From NCBI GenBank assembly GCA_964426675.1, contig CAYRRM010000016.1:1-57222 (forward strand): a stretch of 57,222 nucleotides of DNA. Reading direction: 5' to 3'. The notes under the pieces were generated by a model. That model did not search any database and was not told the DNA's origin. It saw only the letters and a program-made list of their open reading frames with translations. Shown here one piece after another: positions 35,642 to 45,264 of this stretch. Position numbers and translations under genes: made by a program. The stretch is from DYMC01 sp035406705 (lineage in GTDB: Bacteria > Verrucomicrobiota > Lentisphaeria > Victivallales > GWF2-50-93). Positions within the stretch are counted from its first letter, which is position 1. Every line of letters starts with the position of its first letter.

Positions 35642-36248
35642 TTTTTTTCAGACGTATATAGTTAGTTTTTTCTGCTTCTTTTTTTAGTATTTCAAGTTTC
35701 TTTTTTATCTTTGATAGTTGTTTTTTATCGAGGCGTTGGATAAAGAGTATTCCATCGAGGTGATCTATTTCATGCTGGAGTGCTCTTGCGAGGAGACCTC
35801 CACAATCAATTGTAATTTTCTCTCTTAAATTGATAATACCTTCAATAAGAATTTTTGAGGGGCGTTTGACTTCAGCGAAAATTCCGGGAACGCTTAAACA
35901 TCCCTCTTCCATAGTATTAGTTTCATTACTGAAAGATATTATTTTTGGATTGATAATTGTGATAGGCATCATTGGGAAGAGGAAAGCCTCACCGGGGCTT
36001 ATTTCTTCTCCCTTATTCTTGTCAGGCTTTGGAATAGCCAGAGCGATGATTCTCAAGGGAATACCCACCTGAGTTGCTGCCAGTCCGAGCCCATCGTATT
36101 TGAGCATTGCATCAATGAGGTTCTGACTGAGTTCCTGAATGGATTCATCTACGGTTTGAATTTCTTTTGCTTTTTGAGAAAGGATTTTATCTCCTATGAG
36201 CCTTATTTGTAATTCAGGAATAACGACATGTTTTTTCTTAATTGTCAT
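35634..36248 (-). CDS. def: Peptide deformylase
   Basis: Removes the N-formyl group from nascent proteins. Motif 1 is GLGLAATQ (53-60), motif 2 EEGCLSVPG with metal Cys 117, motif 3 QHEIDHLDG with HExxH at 159-163: all three metal ligands are present. 204 aa; the Lys-rich C-terminus is somewhat long. It overlaps fabG by 4 bp and the membrane protein by 8 bp. Confidence 0.95.
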   Translation of the reverse strand: MTIKKKHVVIPELQIRLIGDKILSQKAKEIQTVDESIQELSQNLIDAMLKYDGLGLAATQVGIPLRIIALAIPKPDKNKGEEISPGEAFLFPMMPITIINPKIISFSNETNTMEEGCLSVPGIFAEVKRPSKILIEGIINLREKITIDCGGLLARALQHEIDHLDGILFIQRLDKKQLSKIKKKLEILKKEAEKTNYIRLKKNE

Positions 36249-36991
36249 AATCCGCCACTTACCTCCAGCGTTGTTCCATTAATATATGAAGCTTCTTCTG
36301 ATGCTGTAAAGAGAACAAGATTTGCAACCTCTTCAGGGGTTCCGAATCGTTTTAGTGGAATTTGTTCACGGTAAGTTTTTTTCTGGTTTTCAGTTAGATC
36401 AGAGATGAAATCTGTTTCAATAAATCCGGGAGAAATACAATTTACTGTAATATTTCTTTTTGCAGCCTCTTTAGATAATGATCTGGAAAAAGCTTCCTGA
36501 GCGGCTTTTGAGGCTGAATAATTTGCCTGTCCATGAAAACCATATTTTCCTGAAGGGGAAGAAATATTTATTATCCTTCCATATCTTTTTTCCATCATTT
36601 TCATTAAGGCGAATTTAGTCATATTAAAAGTACCAGTAAGATTTATCTCTATTACTTTTTTCCAATCTTCAATGCTCATCATGCCTACTATTGAATCGCG
36701 TCTTATTCCTGCACAATTTACAAGAACATCTAAGGAGTCATGTTTGGAATTATATATTTTATAGAATTCTTCTACGGCATTATAATCAGCTATATTGAGC
36801 TTGACAATCTCGAGTTTATCTGAGTTAAGTTGGGATAGAAAATCATTTGCTGCTGAATCATTTGCCACGTATATGGCGGTAACATTTGCGCCTGCATTTA
36901 AGAAGGCGGTACTTATGGCTCTACCTATCCCCCTCGTACCTCCGGTTATAATTACATTTGAATTGGGAAAGTTAAACTTGATATTCGCCAT
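36245..36991 (-). CDS. fabG: 3-oxoacyl-ACP reductase FabG (SDR)
   Basis: Short-chain dehydrogenase with the NADP site ITGGTRGIGRAIS (about 15-27), NCAGI, catalytic Ser in INISSPSGKYG, YSASKAAQEAFSRSL (YxxxK), and the FabG-like ISPGFIETDF and EEVANLVLFTASEEASYINGTTLEVSGGL end. 248 aa. FabG reduces 3-oxoacyl-ACP in fatty-acid synthesis, but the gene is apart from fab genes, so another SDR role is possible. It starts the leftward run through def to the DUF4175-like gene. Confidence 0.87.
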   Translation of the reverse strand: MANIKFNFPNSNVIITGGTRGIGRAISTAFLNAGANVTAIYVANDSAANDFLSQLNSDKLEIVKLNIADYNAVEEFYKIYNSKHDSLDVLVNCAGIRRDSIVGMMSIEDWKKVIEINLTGTFNMTKFALMKMMEKRYGRIINISSPSGKYGFHGQANYSASKAAQEAFSRSLSKEAAKRNITVNCISPGFIETDFISDLTENQKKTYREQIPLKRFGTPEEVANLVLFTASEEASYINGTTLEVSGGL

Positions 36992-37115
36992 GATTAATTA
37001 TCTCCAAAAAAGAGTTTTTTTGAAATATACACTAATAAAGTGATTTTGATAATGCTTTTTTTGAAGTATATTAATCATTATAAAGAAAAATGTTAGCTCA
37101 AAGTTTTCTTATAAG

Positions 37116-39299
37116 ATGAAATTTCAATGCCAATTATGTAGTTGTGCCATTCATGATATAAATCCCTGGATGTTGGGAAAAAAAATCATTTGTCCCAATT
37201 GTAATAAGAATGTTCTTCTACCTTCAAGTCCTTTTGGCGTGGGACGGATAATAGGAGACTTTATAATAGAAGAAAAAATAGGAGAAGGCTCTATCGGTAT
37301 TGTTTATCTTGCTCATCAAGCATCTCTGGATAGAAAGGTAGCATTAAAGATATTGTCAGAAGAATATGCCAACATGAAAGGTAAATCTGCGTTTTTATCG
37401 GAAGCAAGAGCAGCAGCCAGACTTTCACATCCTAATCTTGTGAAATGCCTTGCTGTAAATGAGGAAAATGGAATATGTTATATGGCTATGAATTATATCC
37501 GGGGAATGACTCTTAAGCAGAAAATAAAATCATCTGGCAAGATAGAGGTAGATGAAGCATTGCATATTACACAACAGGTGGCAGAAGCGCTTTATTATGC
37601 ATGGGAAGAAGCAAGGCTTATACATAGGGACGTGAAACCTGAGAATATAATGATAGATGAAGATGGCATTGTTCAACTTACTGATTTGGGACTTGCAATG
37701 CCCGAAACTGCGTGGCATGAAGGTATGGAGATATCTGGTAGTCCATCTTATATGAGCCCCGAGCAATTCACAGGAGAAAAATTGGATACACGGAGCGATA
37801 TATATAGTCTTGGAATAACTCTTTATCAGATGCTGACTGGAAAATTACCTTTTACTGGGAAAACTTTGAATACTGTTGCAAGGCAGCATTTCAAAGATAT
37901 TGCTGTGCCTGTTAATAGAATTATCCCCACAATTCCAAAAGGAGTCTCTGAACTCGTAGCCAGGATGATAGCAAAGCACCCAGACGACAGGTTTAAAAAT
38001 ATGGATGAGCTTTTGCATGAGATATGGAAGATTCGCCAGACTACGGCTCCAGAAAAGGAGCTAATTCCAAGCGTCCATACCGTTACACTAAAAAAACTTG
38101 ATTATGACCTTCAAAATCAGGCAAAGGCGCGGAAAATCCAGATTCAAATAGAAGAAAAAGAGGAAAAAAATAAATCAGAATTACTACTTAAAATATTTGC
38201 CTTTGCTGTACCTGTAATAGTTTTATTAGTAATATTTCTAATTGCAATTTCAACACAAAAGAAGAATATCGATCAAACAGCAGTCAGAATTGTTGAAAAT
38301 ATTGAACAAATGATAGATGAAGGAGATCATAGTGTAGGTGTTCTTGATGCTGAATTACAGAAAGCCAAAAATTCCATTGCTTCTCTAAAGAATATTCAGG
38401 ATGGTTCTATTGAATATCGTATAAAGCTGTGTGAACAGAAAATAATTAATTTGAAATTACAACAAAGAAATAAAGTTCTTGAGACACAGGTTGATTCTCT
38501 TGCAATGCGAATTAATGATATGGAGAATAAGATTTATGATAACGCTGACAAAAACTCAGAGATAGAAGAAAAAAATAAAAAGATTAAAGAGCTTGAGGCA
38601 AGATTGCAATCTCTCATTAGAGAACTAAAAAGAGAAAAAGATTATTCAGGAACACTGAGGAAAACAATTGATAAAATAAATGAATTGAATTTTGCAAATT
38701 GGGCTGACGATTTAAGGGTAAAGACAGCTTTCATGATAAGAAATAATAGATTTCAGGAAGCTTATGCAATTTTAAAAACCAGCGTGGTAGATCCATCTCC
38801 GGCTCAGAGTAACTGGCTTGCAGATAAAATTAAAGAAGTTGAAAATATAGAGAAACTTTTTAATTCTATTGAAAACAGCGCTCTTCGATATGAAGGAATC
38901 GAAGTCAAAGAAGGAAAGATAAAAGAAATTATAGGAGGAACTGTCTCTCTCATATCAACTCTTGGAGTTATTGAAAACATCCCATGGAAAAATCTTTCCT
39001 TTGAAAGTATAGAAAAGATTATTCCTCCAGAAATAAAGAACTATAACCGTGAAAACTTACCTTATTATATCGCCTTACTTACGGGTAAATTTTCAGAAGC
39101 TCAGAGTGTTTTTTCAAAAAATCCTGAAGCAAAAAAGACAATGCTCGCAGTACGAAAATATATATATGATAGTATTCGTTTTCTGGCAGAAACAGATAAA
39201 AAACGTGCAATTTCAAGAGCAGATGATTTTATGCGTGATTTTTCATCTACTGAAGGCTTTGATACTATGAAAAAAGAACTTGAACAGATGTTAAAATAA
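37116..39299 (+). CDS. Membrane Ser/Thr protein kinase with zinc ribbon and coiled coil
   Basis: A zinc ribbon at 5-29 (CQLC and CPNC), then a kinase domain (about 47-315): loop IGEGSIGIVYLA, K78 in VALKIL, IHRDVKPENIM with D172, DLG at 190-192 in place of DFG, SPEQFTGEKLDTRSDIYSLG. DLG is common in PVC kinases and the domain should be active. A membrane helix lies at about 357-378 (IFAFAVPVIVLLVIFLIAIS), followed by a coiled coil (to about 525) and an alpha-helical C-terminal region that would be outside the cytosol. Probably a transmembrane sensor kinase. Confidence 0.92.
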   Translation: MKFQCQLCSCAIHDINPWMLGKKIICPNCNKNVLLPSSPFGVGRIIGDFIIEEKIGEGSIGIVYLAHQASLDRKVALKILSEEYANMKGKSAFLSEARAAARLSHPNLVKCLAVNEENGICYMAMNYIRGMTLKQKIKSSGKIEVDEALHITQQVAEALYYAWEEARLIHRDVKPENIMIDEDGIVQLTDLGLAMPETAWHEGMEISGSPSYMSPEQFTGEKLDTRSDIYSLGITLYQMLTGKLPFTGKTLNTVARQHFKDIAVPVNRIIPTIPKGVSELVARMIAKHPDDRFKNMDELLHEIWKIRQTTAPEKELIPSVHTVTLKKLDYDLQNQAKARKIQIQIEEKEEKNKSELLLKIFAFAVPVIVLLVIFLIAISTQKKNIDQTAVRIVENIEQMIDEGDHSVGVLDAELQKAKNSIASLKNIQDGSIEYRIKLCEQKIINLKLQQRNKVLETQVDSLAMRINDMENKIYDNADKNSEIEEKNKKIKELEARLQSLIRELKREKDYSGTLRKTIDKINELNFANWADDLRVKTAFMIRNNRFQEAYAILKTSVVDPSPAQSNWLADKIKEVENIEKLFNSIENSALRYEGIEVKEGKIKEIIGGTVSLISTLGVIENIPWKNLSFESIEKIIPPEIKNYNRENLPYYIALLTGKFSEAQSVFSKNPEAKKTMLAVRKYIYDSIRFLAETDKKRAISRADDFMRDFSSTEGFDTMKKELEQMLK

Positions 39300-39391
39300 A
39301 AACAATATCATCTTTTAATCGTTTGAAAATTAAAAAATTTGAATTAAAGTGATAGAGCTCTAAAACAATTATTTAGGAGTGTAAAAAATAT

Positions 39392-39964
39392 ATGAAAATA
39401 GCTTGTCTCCTTGCCAGTCCGAGAAAAAAGTCAAATAGTTCTTATATTGCAAAATATATATGTGAAAAAGCCAAGGAAAAAGGTGCAGAACTGAACCTTT
39501 TTACTCTAAACGACATGAAATATGTTGGTTGTCAGGCCTGTATGGCTTGTAAAACTGGTAGTGATAAATGCGTTATTCAGGACGATCTTGAAGTCGTTCT
39601 TGATACAGTCGCTGATGCAGATGTGCTTGTGATGGCAAGTCCTATATATTTTGGCGATGTAAGTGCGCAACTGAAAGGCTTTATAGACAGAGCTTTTTCA
39701 TATTTAGTACCTGACTTTTATTTTGCTGATAACAAAAGCAGATTGAAAGCAGGCAAAAAAATGATTATGGTTCTTACGCAAGGCCATGAAGATTTAAATT
39801 CTTTTGCTGATGTATACCCGAAATATCAGTTTTTCTTTAGTTGGTATGGATATACACAATCTGCCGTAATTCGCGGTGCAGGACTTCTTGACGAAGAAGA
39901 CGTGATATACAAAAAAGATATCATGAAAGAAGCGGATAAAGTTTACGACGAGATTTTTGCTTGA
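39392..39964 (+). CDS. NAD(P)H-dependent FMN oxidoreductase, iron-sulfur-flavoprotein type
   Basis: A flavodoxin-like fold: ACLLASPRKKSNSSYIAKYI for FMN phosphate binding and MASPIYFGDVSAQLKGFIDRAF. Between them CQACMACKTGSDKCVIQDD gives the compact Cys cluster found in iron-sulfur flavoproteins of anaerobes; an Fe-S cluster is possible. 190 aa, cytosolic. Between the kinase and der with gaps of 92 and 43 bases. A weak SD (AGGAGT) precedes the ATG. Confidence 0.88.
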   Translation: MKIACLLASPRKKSNSSYIAKYICEKAKEKGAELNLFTLNDMKYVGCQACMACKTGSDKCVIQDDLEVVLDTVADADVLVMASPIYFGDVSAQLKGFIDRAFSYLVPDFYFADNKSRLKAGKKMIMVLTQGHEDLNSFADVYPKYQFFFSWYGYTQSAVIRGAGLLDEEDVIYKKDIMKEADKVYDEIFA

Positions 39965-40007
39965 TTTTTCTATCTGTCAAACATTTTATTAATTTTTTAC
40001 TGACTTT

Positions 40008-41348
40008 ATGAACAATACCGTAGGGCAAACTATCCCAACTATTGCCATTGTTGGCCGACCTAATGTTGGCAAGTCCTCTCTCTTCAATGCAATCATAAAA
40101 CAGAGAAAATCAATAGTTCACAAAGAATCTGGTGTCACTCGTGATAGGATTGAAGCAATTTATGATTATTTTGGAAAAAAATTTAAACTAATAGACACAG
40201 GTGGCCTTGCTCTTTTTAAAGGTCAGAAGAGTTCAGATATATGGTTAAGCGAAATTCGCAGACAGGTCGATATAGCAATAGAATCCGCAGATAAAATCAT
40301 TTTTATGGTTGAGGTTGGTGAGCCTCTATTACTGGACTTTGATATAGCAAATATGTTACGGGCATCCAAAAAAAAAATTATCGTCGCAGTTAATAAAGCA
40401 GATAATGAAAATCTCGCAATTCTTTCTGCAAATTTTACTTCTTTGGGTTTTGAAAAAATCATCTCAATATCCTGTGTTCACAGAATAGGAATAGACGAAT
40501 TATTAGATGAAATTACGCATGATTTGCCTGAATATGAAATCAAGGAAGAAAAACTTTTCAAAATTTCTATTGTTGGGAGACCTAATGTCGGAAAATCTTC
40601 TCTTTTAAATAAACTCATAAATGAGGAAAGAGTGCTTGTAAGTGAGATTCCAGGGACTACACGTGATGCAATAGAGACAGAGTATCTTCTGAAAAAATCA
40701 AAAGGAAAAGAGTTGAAAGTTGTATTCGTCGATACTGCCGGTTTGAGACAGAAAAAGAAAGCAGATAATCCTGTTGAAATTTTTAGTATTGTAAGAACTG
40801 AAAAAGCAATACAAAAAACAAATATGGCTTTGCTGGTAATAGAGCCTTTTTATGATGGGACATCTGCTCAAGATAGGCGTATTGGCGCTTTTATAAAAGA
40901 ATCAGGGAAAGCCTGCATTATTGTTGTGAACAAAATGGATCTCATTCAAAAAGAAAAACAAAAGGAACTTTCAAAGCGTATAAGATTAACAATGCCATTT
41001 TTAAACTATGCTCCTATCTTTTTTGTCTCTGCACTAAATGGTAATGGTTTGGCAAATCTTTGTTCTGGAATCATAAATATAGCAAATGTAGAATTTAAAA
41101 AACCTCAGACTTCTAAACTTAATGAGATAATAGAAATGGCGCAAAATATGAACCCAGCATCTTCACATTTTAAAATATATTATATAACTTATATAGGTGG
41201 TATTCCGCCAAAATTTTTGGCATTTTGCAATAATCCCAAATTATGTTCGAGTCAATACTTGACATTTATAGAAAATTCAATTCGCAGGGAATATCCTTTT
41301 AAGGGATACCCGATAAATATAATCTTGAAGCATAAAAAAGGCAGATAA
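40008..41348 (+). CDS. der: Ribosome-assembly GTPase Der (EngA)
   Basis: Essential GTPase in 50S subunit maturation. Two tandem G domains: first with GRPNVGKSSLFN and VNKADN, second with GRPNVGKSSLLN and VNKMDL, and a C-terminal KH-like domain (YYITYIGGIPPKFLAFCN). 446 aa. The near-match palindrome at 40248 lies in a third codon frame. The heptosyltransferase starts 2 bases after the stop. Confidence 0.97.
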   Translation: MNNTVGQTIPTIAIVGRPNVGKSSLFNAIIKQRKSIVHKESGVTRDRIEAIYDYFGKKFKLIDTGGLALFKGQKSSDIWLSEIRRQVDIAIESADKIIFMVEVGEPLLLDFDIANMLRASKKKIIVAVNKADNENLAILSANFTSLGFEKIISISCVHRIGIDELLDEITHDLPEYEIKEEKLFKISIVGRPNVGKSSLLNKLINEERVLVSEIPGTTRDAIETEYLLKKSKGKELKVVFVDTAGLRQKKKADNPVEIFSIVRTEKAIQKTNMALLVIEPFYDGTSAQDRRIGAFIKESGKACIIVVNKMDLIQKEKQKELSKRIRLTMPFLNYAPIFFVSALNGNGLANLCSGIINIANVEFKKPQTSKLNEIIEMAQNMNPASSHFKIYYITYIGGIPPKFLAFCNNPKLCSSQYLTFIENSIRREYPFKGYPINIILKHKKGR

Positions 41349-41350
41349 AA

Positions 41351-42457
41351 GTGCCTGTAAAGAAAATAGTTACTGATATTCAAAAAATACGAAAGACAAA
41401 GCTTACAAATCTTAAAATTACATTAGATAAGCACGATTGGCGAGATGGCATCATTATTAGAAGTCCTAATTGGTTAGGTGATGCTATTATGGCAATACCT
41501 GCTATAAAGATGCTGAAAACAATTGTTCCGAGAGATTGTGCGACTGTTCTTCTATGTCCTGAAAATATTTATCCTGTTTTTGATTCGTTAAATATTATTG
41601 ACCATTCATTTTCTTTCTCTGCTTTGCACGGTTATTGGAATTGCAAGGAAATTTTGCGAATTTCGCATGCTAATTTTGGAGTTGCAGTTCTTTTTAATTC
41701 ATCGTTTCGAGATTCATTTCTTTTTCGTTTTTCAATGCTATTTGGCAAAATTTACGCCTTATCGGGGAGATTAAATAATATTTTTCTTACAAATGCATTT
41801 AGTTTTGATAAATTTGACGAGTTAAAAGGATATCATCATACCTCTAAATATTTATCAGTTTCATATGCATTCGGGTCAGATTTTTGGGATGGAAAATTTC
41901 CAATGTTTGAAGATATAAAAGAGCCGGAAATTACAAGTAGTGAAGTATTAAAAGTTGCTTCAAGTGATAAACTCCTCGCCATTGCTCCTGGCGCAGCGTA
42001 TGGTCCAGCTAAAAAATGGAATTTTGCGAATTTCGCAAAAGTTGCAGAATATTGGATAAACGAAAAAAAAGGTTCAGTTGTGATACTTGGCAATAAAGTT
42101 GACCACAGTATTGCCTCTAATATTGAGAATATGATTGGCTCAAAAGGGCTTTTTAATCTTGCCGGTAAAACCGATTTATATGACGTGATAAAAATACTTA
42201 AAAACAGTAAATTATGTATATCAAATGATAGTGGAATAATGCATCTTGCTTCTGCTTTAGGTTGTCCTGGAATAGCTGTATTTGGTTCGACAAATCCATT
42301 TTTGACGTCCCCGTTATCAGAAAAATGGGTATCTTTTTACTCAGATATTGATTGTTCACCTTGTTTTAAAAGGGATTGTCCCCATAAAAATTATCGTTGC
42401 TTTGAAGAAATTCGCCCGGAATTAATAATAGATGAAATAGACAGGATATTTAGATAA
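41351..42457 (+). CDS. waaF: LPS heptosyltransferase II-like (GT9)
   Basis: Starts with GTG 2 bases after der, so it is coupled. Signatures: IIRSPNWLGDAIMAIPAIKML, IAPGAAYGPAKKWNF, CISNDSGIMHLASALGCPGIAVFGSTNP, and a Cys-rich CSPCFKRDCPHKNYRC typical of RfaF-like proteins. It adds heptose to the LPS inner core using ADP-heptose, consistent with rfaE1 and gmhB at the left end. WaaF rather than WaaC is a likely but not certain call. Holds two perfect palindromes 370 bp apart. Confidence 0.88.
   Translation: MPVKKIVTDIQKIRKTKLTNLKITLDKHDWRDGIIIRSPNWLGDAIMAIPAIKMLKTIVPRDCATVLLCPENIYPVFDSLNIIDHSFSFSALHGYWNCKEILRISHANFGVAVLFNSSFRDSFLFRFSMLFGKIYALSGRLNNIFLTNAFSFDKFDELKGYHHTSKYLSVSYAFGSDFWDGKFPMFEDIKEPEITSSEVLKVASSDKLLAIAPGAAYGPAKKWNFANFAKVAEYWINEKKGSVVILGNKVDHSIASNIENMIGSKGLFNLAGKTDLYDVIKILKNSKLCISNDSGIMHLASALGCPGIAVFGSTNPFLTSPLSEKWVSFYSDIDCSPCFKRDCPHKNYRCFEEIRPELIIDEIDRIFR
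41655..41667. repeat. Palindrome TGCGANNNTCGCA, site 12
   Basis: TGCGAATTTCGCA inside waaF; codes LRISH, the third codon frame, on a plus-strand gene. Confidence 0.85.
42025..42037. repeat. Palindrome TGCGANNNTCGCA, site 13
   Basis: TGCGAATTTCGCA inside waaF; codes ANFA. Confidence 0.85.
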
Positions 42458-42811
42458 ACTCTCTACGGGATTATGTTTTGACACAGAATTACCTTTCTGG
42501 AAGAAAAAAGCGAAATAACATGTGCAAATAAAAGATTGACTTTTTCATTTTGATGGGCGTCAAGATAATTCAATACAAAATCTTTAGTAGGCCATTTTTT
42601 TTGCTGTTTTTGGTGAGATTGGAGAATCTGTTGAATTGAAAAATATATATTACTCACCATATTCATTCTCAAATAGCTTAAACACTTTTACTGGCTGATT
42701 AAACCGCAAAATTTAGCTTATTATTATGATATAGTTTCTGGAGATGAATATTTCAGGGCATTTAGAGTTATCGGAACTGTATATTGCGTAAGTTTTTTTT
42801 TGATATTCGAT
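42458..42811. other. Convergent intergenic gap, no convincing gene
   Basis: 354 bases between the waaF stop and the end of the leftward EEP pair. It holds a 69-codon leftward ORF (42463-42672, TTG start, no SD) that I do not accept. No T-tailed hairpin seen. Confidence 0.45.
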
Positions 42812-43825
42812 TTATTTTTTATTTTTGACATTATATTCTGGTGATTTGCGTTTTGCTTTTTCACCTATTAGTTTATCTTTTTCAAAATGAGCAGCAATTT
42901 CAGAATATATAGAATTTGGATAAATTGCATTCAGATACTTATCTGAAAATTCTTGCATTTCAGTTGTTGTGAATTTTAGAAGTAGAGGGCGATTATTTGA
43001 TATGGAAAGCCAATCATCATTCCATATGATTTGACTTTCCTCTCTTATTAGTTCTGGGAGCATATGATAACTGCAGAGCGCATAGCATATTCTTTCGTAC
43101 TCATCTGTTTCTTGATTCCATGAAGTCCATGTTGTTTTAAGTTTATCTATGGGGCGAATATCGAAAAGCCTTTTTTTATTTCCATATCTCCGAGCGTAGA
43201 TTTCTTTTACTGTTGACATATCGCAAGTATCATTTAAATTTCCAAGTATCAGAATATTTGCTTCAGGTTCTTCCTTGATAATATCATCAAATATGTATCT
43301 TAATTGCCTTATTTCGTATCGTCTCATATCGAATTGATTGAACTCTGGAACTGGAGTTTTATCTTTTACCGAAGCGCATATTGTATAAAATTCATAATTT
43401 TCGACCATAAACTTTGTAATTATAAATGGCTTTGTCTTTAATATCTCATCGTTATTATTTTTATCATTTTTTATCTTGTATTCTTTTATTTCTATTGAGA
43501 ATTTTTGCGGTTTTATTTTGGAGATTAAGAGTAGAATATCATTTTTTAAATTACTGTCGTATATACGATATTTAAAAGATGAGTTTGAGGTGATAATTTT
43601 TTTTAAAATTTCTTGATTACTGATTGCTGCGAAAATCGCAATCTCACATTGTGATTTTTCTATTGTTTCAGAAATGGATTTTATTTTTTGATCATCAAGA
43701 TTTTTCATTGATAAATCATAAAAAAGGATTGAAATATTATGAGTTTGATTCTGAGAAAAAACCGATATGACAGGAAAAATTACTACAATTAGTATCAAAG
43801 ATAATCTATGGGTTATTTTCATCAT
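42812..43825 (-). CDS. EEP-fold protein, catalytically degenerate (pseudoenzyme)
   Basis: The sequence follows the endonuclease/exonuclease/phosphatase (EEP) fold and the neighbour 43825-44841 along its whole length: DMRRYE, ANILILGNLNDT, LFDIRPIDK, TSWNQ, NNRPLLLKF. Compared with the neighbour, the catalytic residues are changed: N43 to D37, E82 to A67, H175 to S152, D219 to N196, D270 to C247, D301-H302 to N277-N278. Only N198 stays. It has a signal peptide (SLILIVVIFPVISVFSQ), so it is exported. It overlaps the neighbour's stop by 1 base. Likely a binding or regulatory partner rather than an enzyme. Confidence 0.85.
   Translation of the reverse strand: MMKITHRLSLILIVVIFPVISVFSQNQTHNISILFYDLSMKNLDDQKIKSISETIEKSQCEIAIFAAISNQEILKKIITSNSSFKYRIYDSNLKNDILLLISKIKPQKFSIEIKEYKIKNDKNNNDEILKTKPFIITKFMVENYEFYTICASVKDKTPVPEFNQFDMRRYEIRQLRYIFDDIIKEEPEANILILGNLNDTCDMSTVKEIYARRYGNKKRLFDIRPIDKLKTTWTSWNQETDEYERICYALCSYHMLPELIREESQIIWNDDWLSISNNRPLLLKFTTTEMQEFSDKYLNAIYPNSIYSEIAAHFEKDKLIGEKAKRKSPEYNVKNKK
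43628..43640. repeat. Palindrome TGCGANNNTCGCA, site 14
   Basis: TGCGAAAATCGCA inside the degenerate EEP gene; codes AIFA exactly where the catalytic Glu was lost. Confidence 0.85.
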
Positions 43826-44841
43826 CAGTCTTCCTCTGTTGTTATTTTTTCTGGTAATGGTGGAAATCTTTTATCAATGAATTCTTTTTGAAGAGGAGGC
43901 TTATCTTTCGTATTAATTGTGATTAATATGGGCCGATGATCTGAGGCAAACATCCAGAGTTCCGGTACATGAACTATGTAAGATTTTTCCATTGATATTT
44001 CAGGTAGGAGATAGAAAGTCGCAAAGGCGTAATCGATTCTTGAATATGAGTCATTCTGATTCCACCAGTGAGTCCATGATAGATTCCATTTGTCTGTAGG
44101 GCGTAAATCATATAATTTCATTTCTGGTTTTTTGTTATCATCTCTAAGTGTTCTGATAGGGGAGGAATCATAAGTATCATTCATGTCTCCCATTATCAGG
44201 ATATTTGCATCTTTTTCTTTTTCCAGTATTTGATTGACAAGATATCTCAAAAGTCTTGCCTCATATCTTCGCATGTCGGTTTGATTATATCGAGGATGGA
44301 ATATTCTTGCTTTCAAATGAGCTCCTATGATATGTAAACGATAGTTGGGGGAAAATTCATAAACTACATGAACAAATGCCCTTTGGGGACCTATTTCATC
44401 ATAACTATTGGTATCTTTTATTTTGATTTTGTATTTTAAATCCGTTATAACGAAAAATTCTTTTGGTTTTATTCTGGAAAGTAATACTATGTGGCGACTG
44501 TCATCTTCTCCTTGAGTTGTCTCGTGAAAATCATATTTAAGTCCAAATTTTTTCAGGTTATTAAGAAAATCCTGATAAGATTTTTCCCCTCCGATTTCGA
44601 TCGCAATGAATATATCTGGATCAGCTGACTTGATTGTGTTAAAAAGAGCCTCTTTTGAAAAATCAGATTTTATAGGGGTAAGTTTATCCCCATTTACAAA
44701 ATAATTACATAGATTATAGCTCATAACTTTTATTTCATCAGAGTTAAGAGGTGAGGTTGAAGAAATAATTAATATTATGATACAGACAAATATTTTTATA
44801 AGAGAATCATATACGTATATAATATTCTGTTTTAAATTCAT
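43825..44841 (-). CDS. Secreted EEP-family phosphatase/nuclease
   Basis: A signal peptide (IFVCIIILIISSTSPLNS) and the full EEP fold. Catalytic residues are all present: N43 in VMSYNLCN, E82 in AIEIGG, H175 in IIGAHLKAR, D219 and N221 in MGDMNDTYD, D270 in SRIDYAF, D301-H302 in ASDHRP. This family includes phosphodiesterases, nucleases and phosphatases; the substrate is open. 338 aa. First of a tandem pair with the degenerate copy downstream. Confidence 0.88.
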   Translation of the reverse strand: MNLKQNIIYVYDSLIKIFVCIIILIISSTSPLNSDEIKVMSYNLCNYFVNGDKLTPIKSDFSKEALFNTIKSADPDIFIAIEIGGEKSYQDFLNNLKKFGLKYDFHETTQGEDDSRHIVLLSRIKPKEFFVITDLKYKIKIKDTNSYDEIGPQRAFVHVVYEFSPNYRLHIIGAHLKARIFHPRYNQTDMRRYEARLLRYLVNQILEKEKDANILIMGDMNDTYDSSPIRTLRDDNKKPEMKLYDLRPTDKWNLSWTHWWNQNDSYSRIDYAFATFYLLPEISMEKSYIVHVPELWMFASDHRPILITINTKDKPPLQKEFIDKRFPPLPEKITTEED

Positions 44842-45264
44842 GTTAATTGGAGGCTCCTTATTAAAAAATTTAATTTCTATTTATTTCTTCTATTCTTTTC
44901 GTTATTTGAAATATCCTTAATTAGAGAAGGAGAGGGGGCTGATTTATAATTGATAAAATTCAATAAGAGCCCTTAAGGTCAAAATATAAGAGATTTTTTT
45001 GTATTTTACAAGTTTTAAATTTCCTCAAATAGAATTAATTGTCATTTGCTATGCTCTCTAAAGAATAGCTATCATTCTGTTTATCTCATCGTTTCTTTTG
45101 GATATAACAAAAGAAGTTTTTTATACTATCTTATTAATCAAGATTTGTAGAAGAAATAGGCGATGATTTTTTGTATCCAAAACTGATTTCTAAAGAGGGG
45201 AAACGTTGGCTCACATAAGATACTTTGGGGGGATAGTTAATGAAAAGTTATTTTTGCTGATAAA
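44842..45264. other. Intergenic region upstream of the EEP pair
   Basis: 423 bases between the end of mnmG and the start of the EEP pair, both leftward. AT-rich, with no ORF, tRNA or strong inverted repeat that I can see; presumed promoter region of the pair. Confidence 0.4.

Noticed and set aside
42463..42672. 69-codon leftward ORF
   Set aside because: TTG start, no Shine-Dalgarno, no recognisable composition, in a convergent gap.
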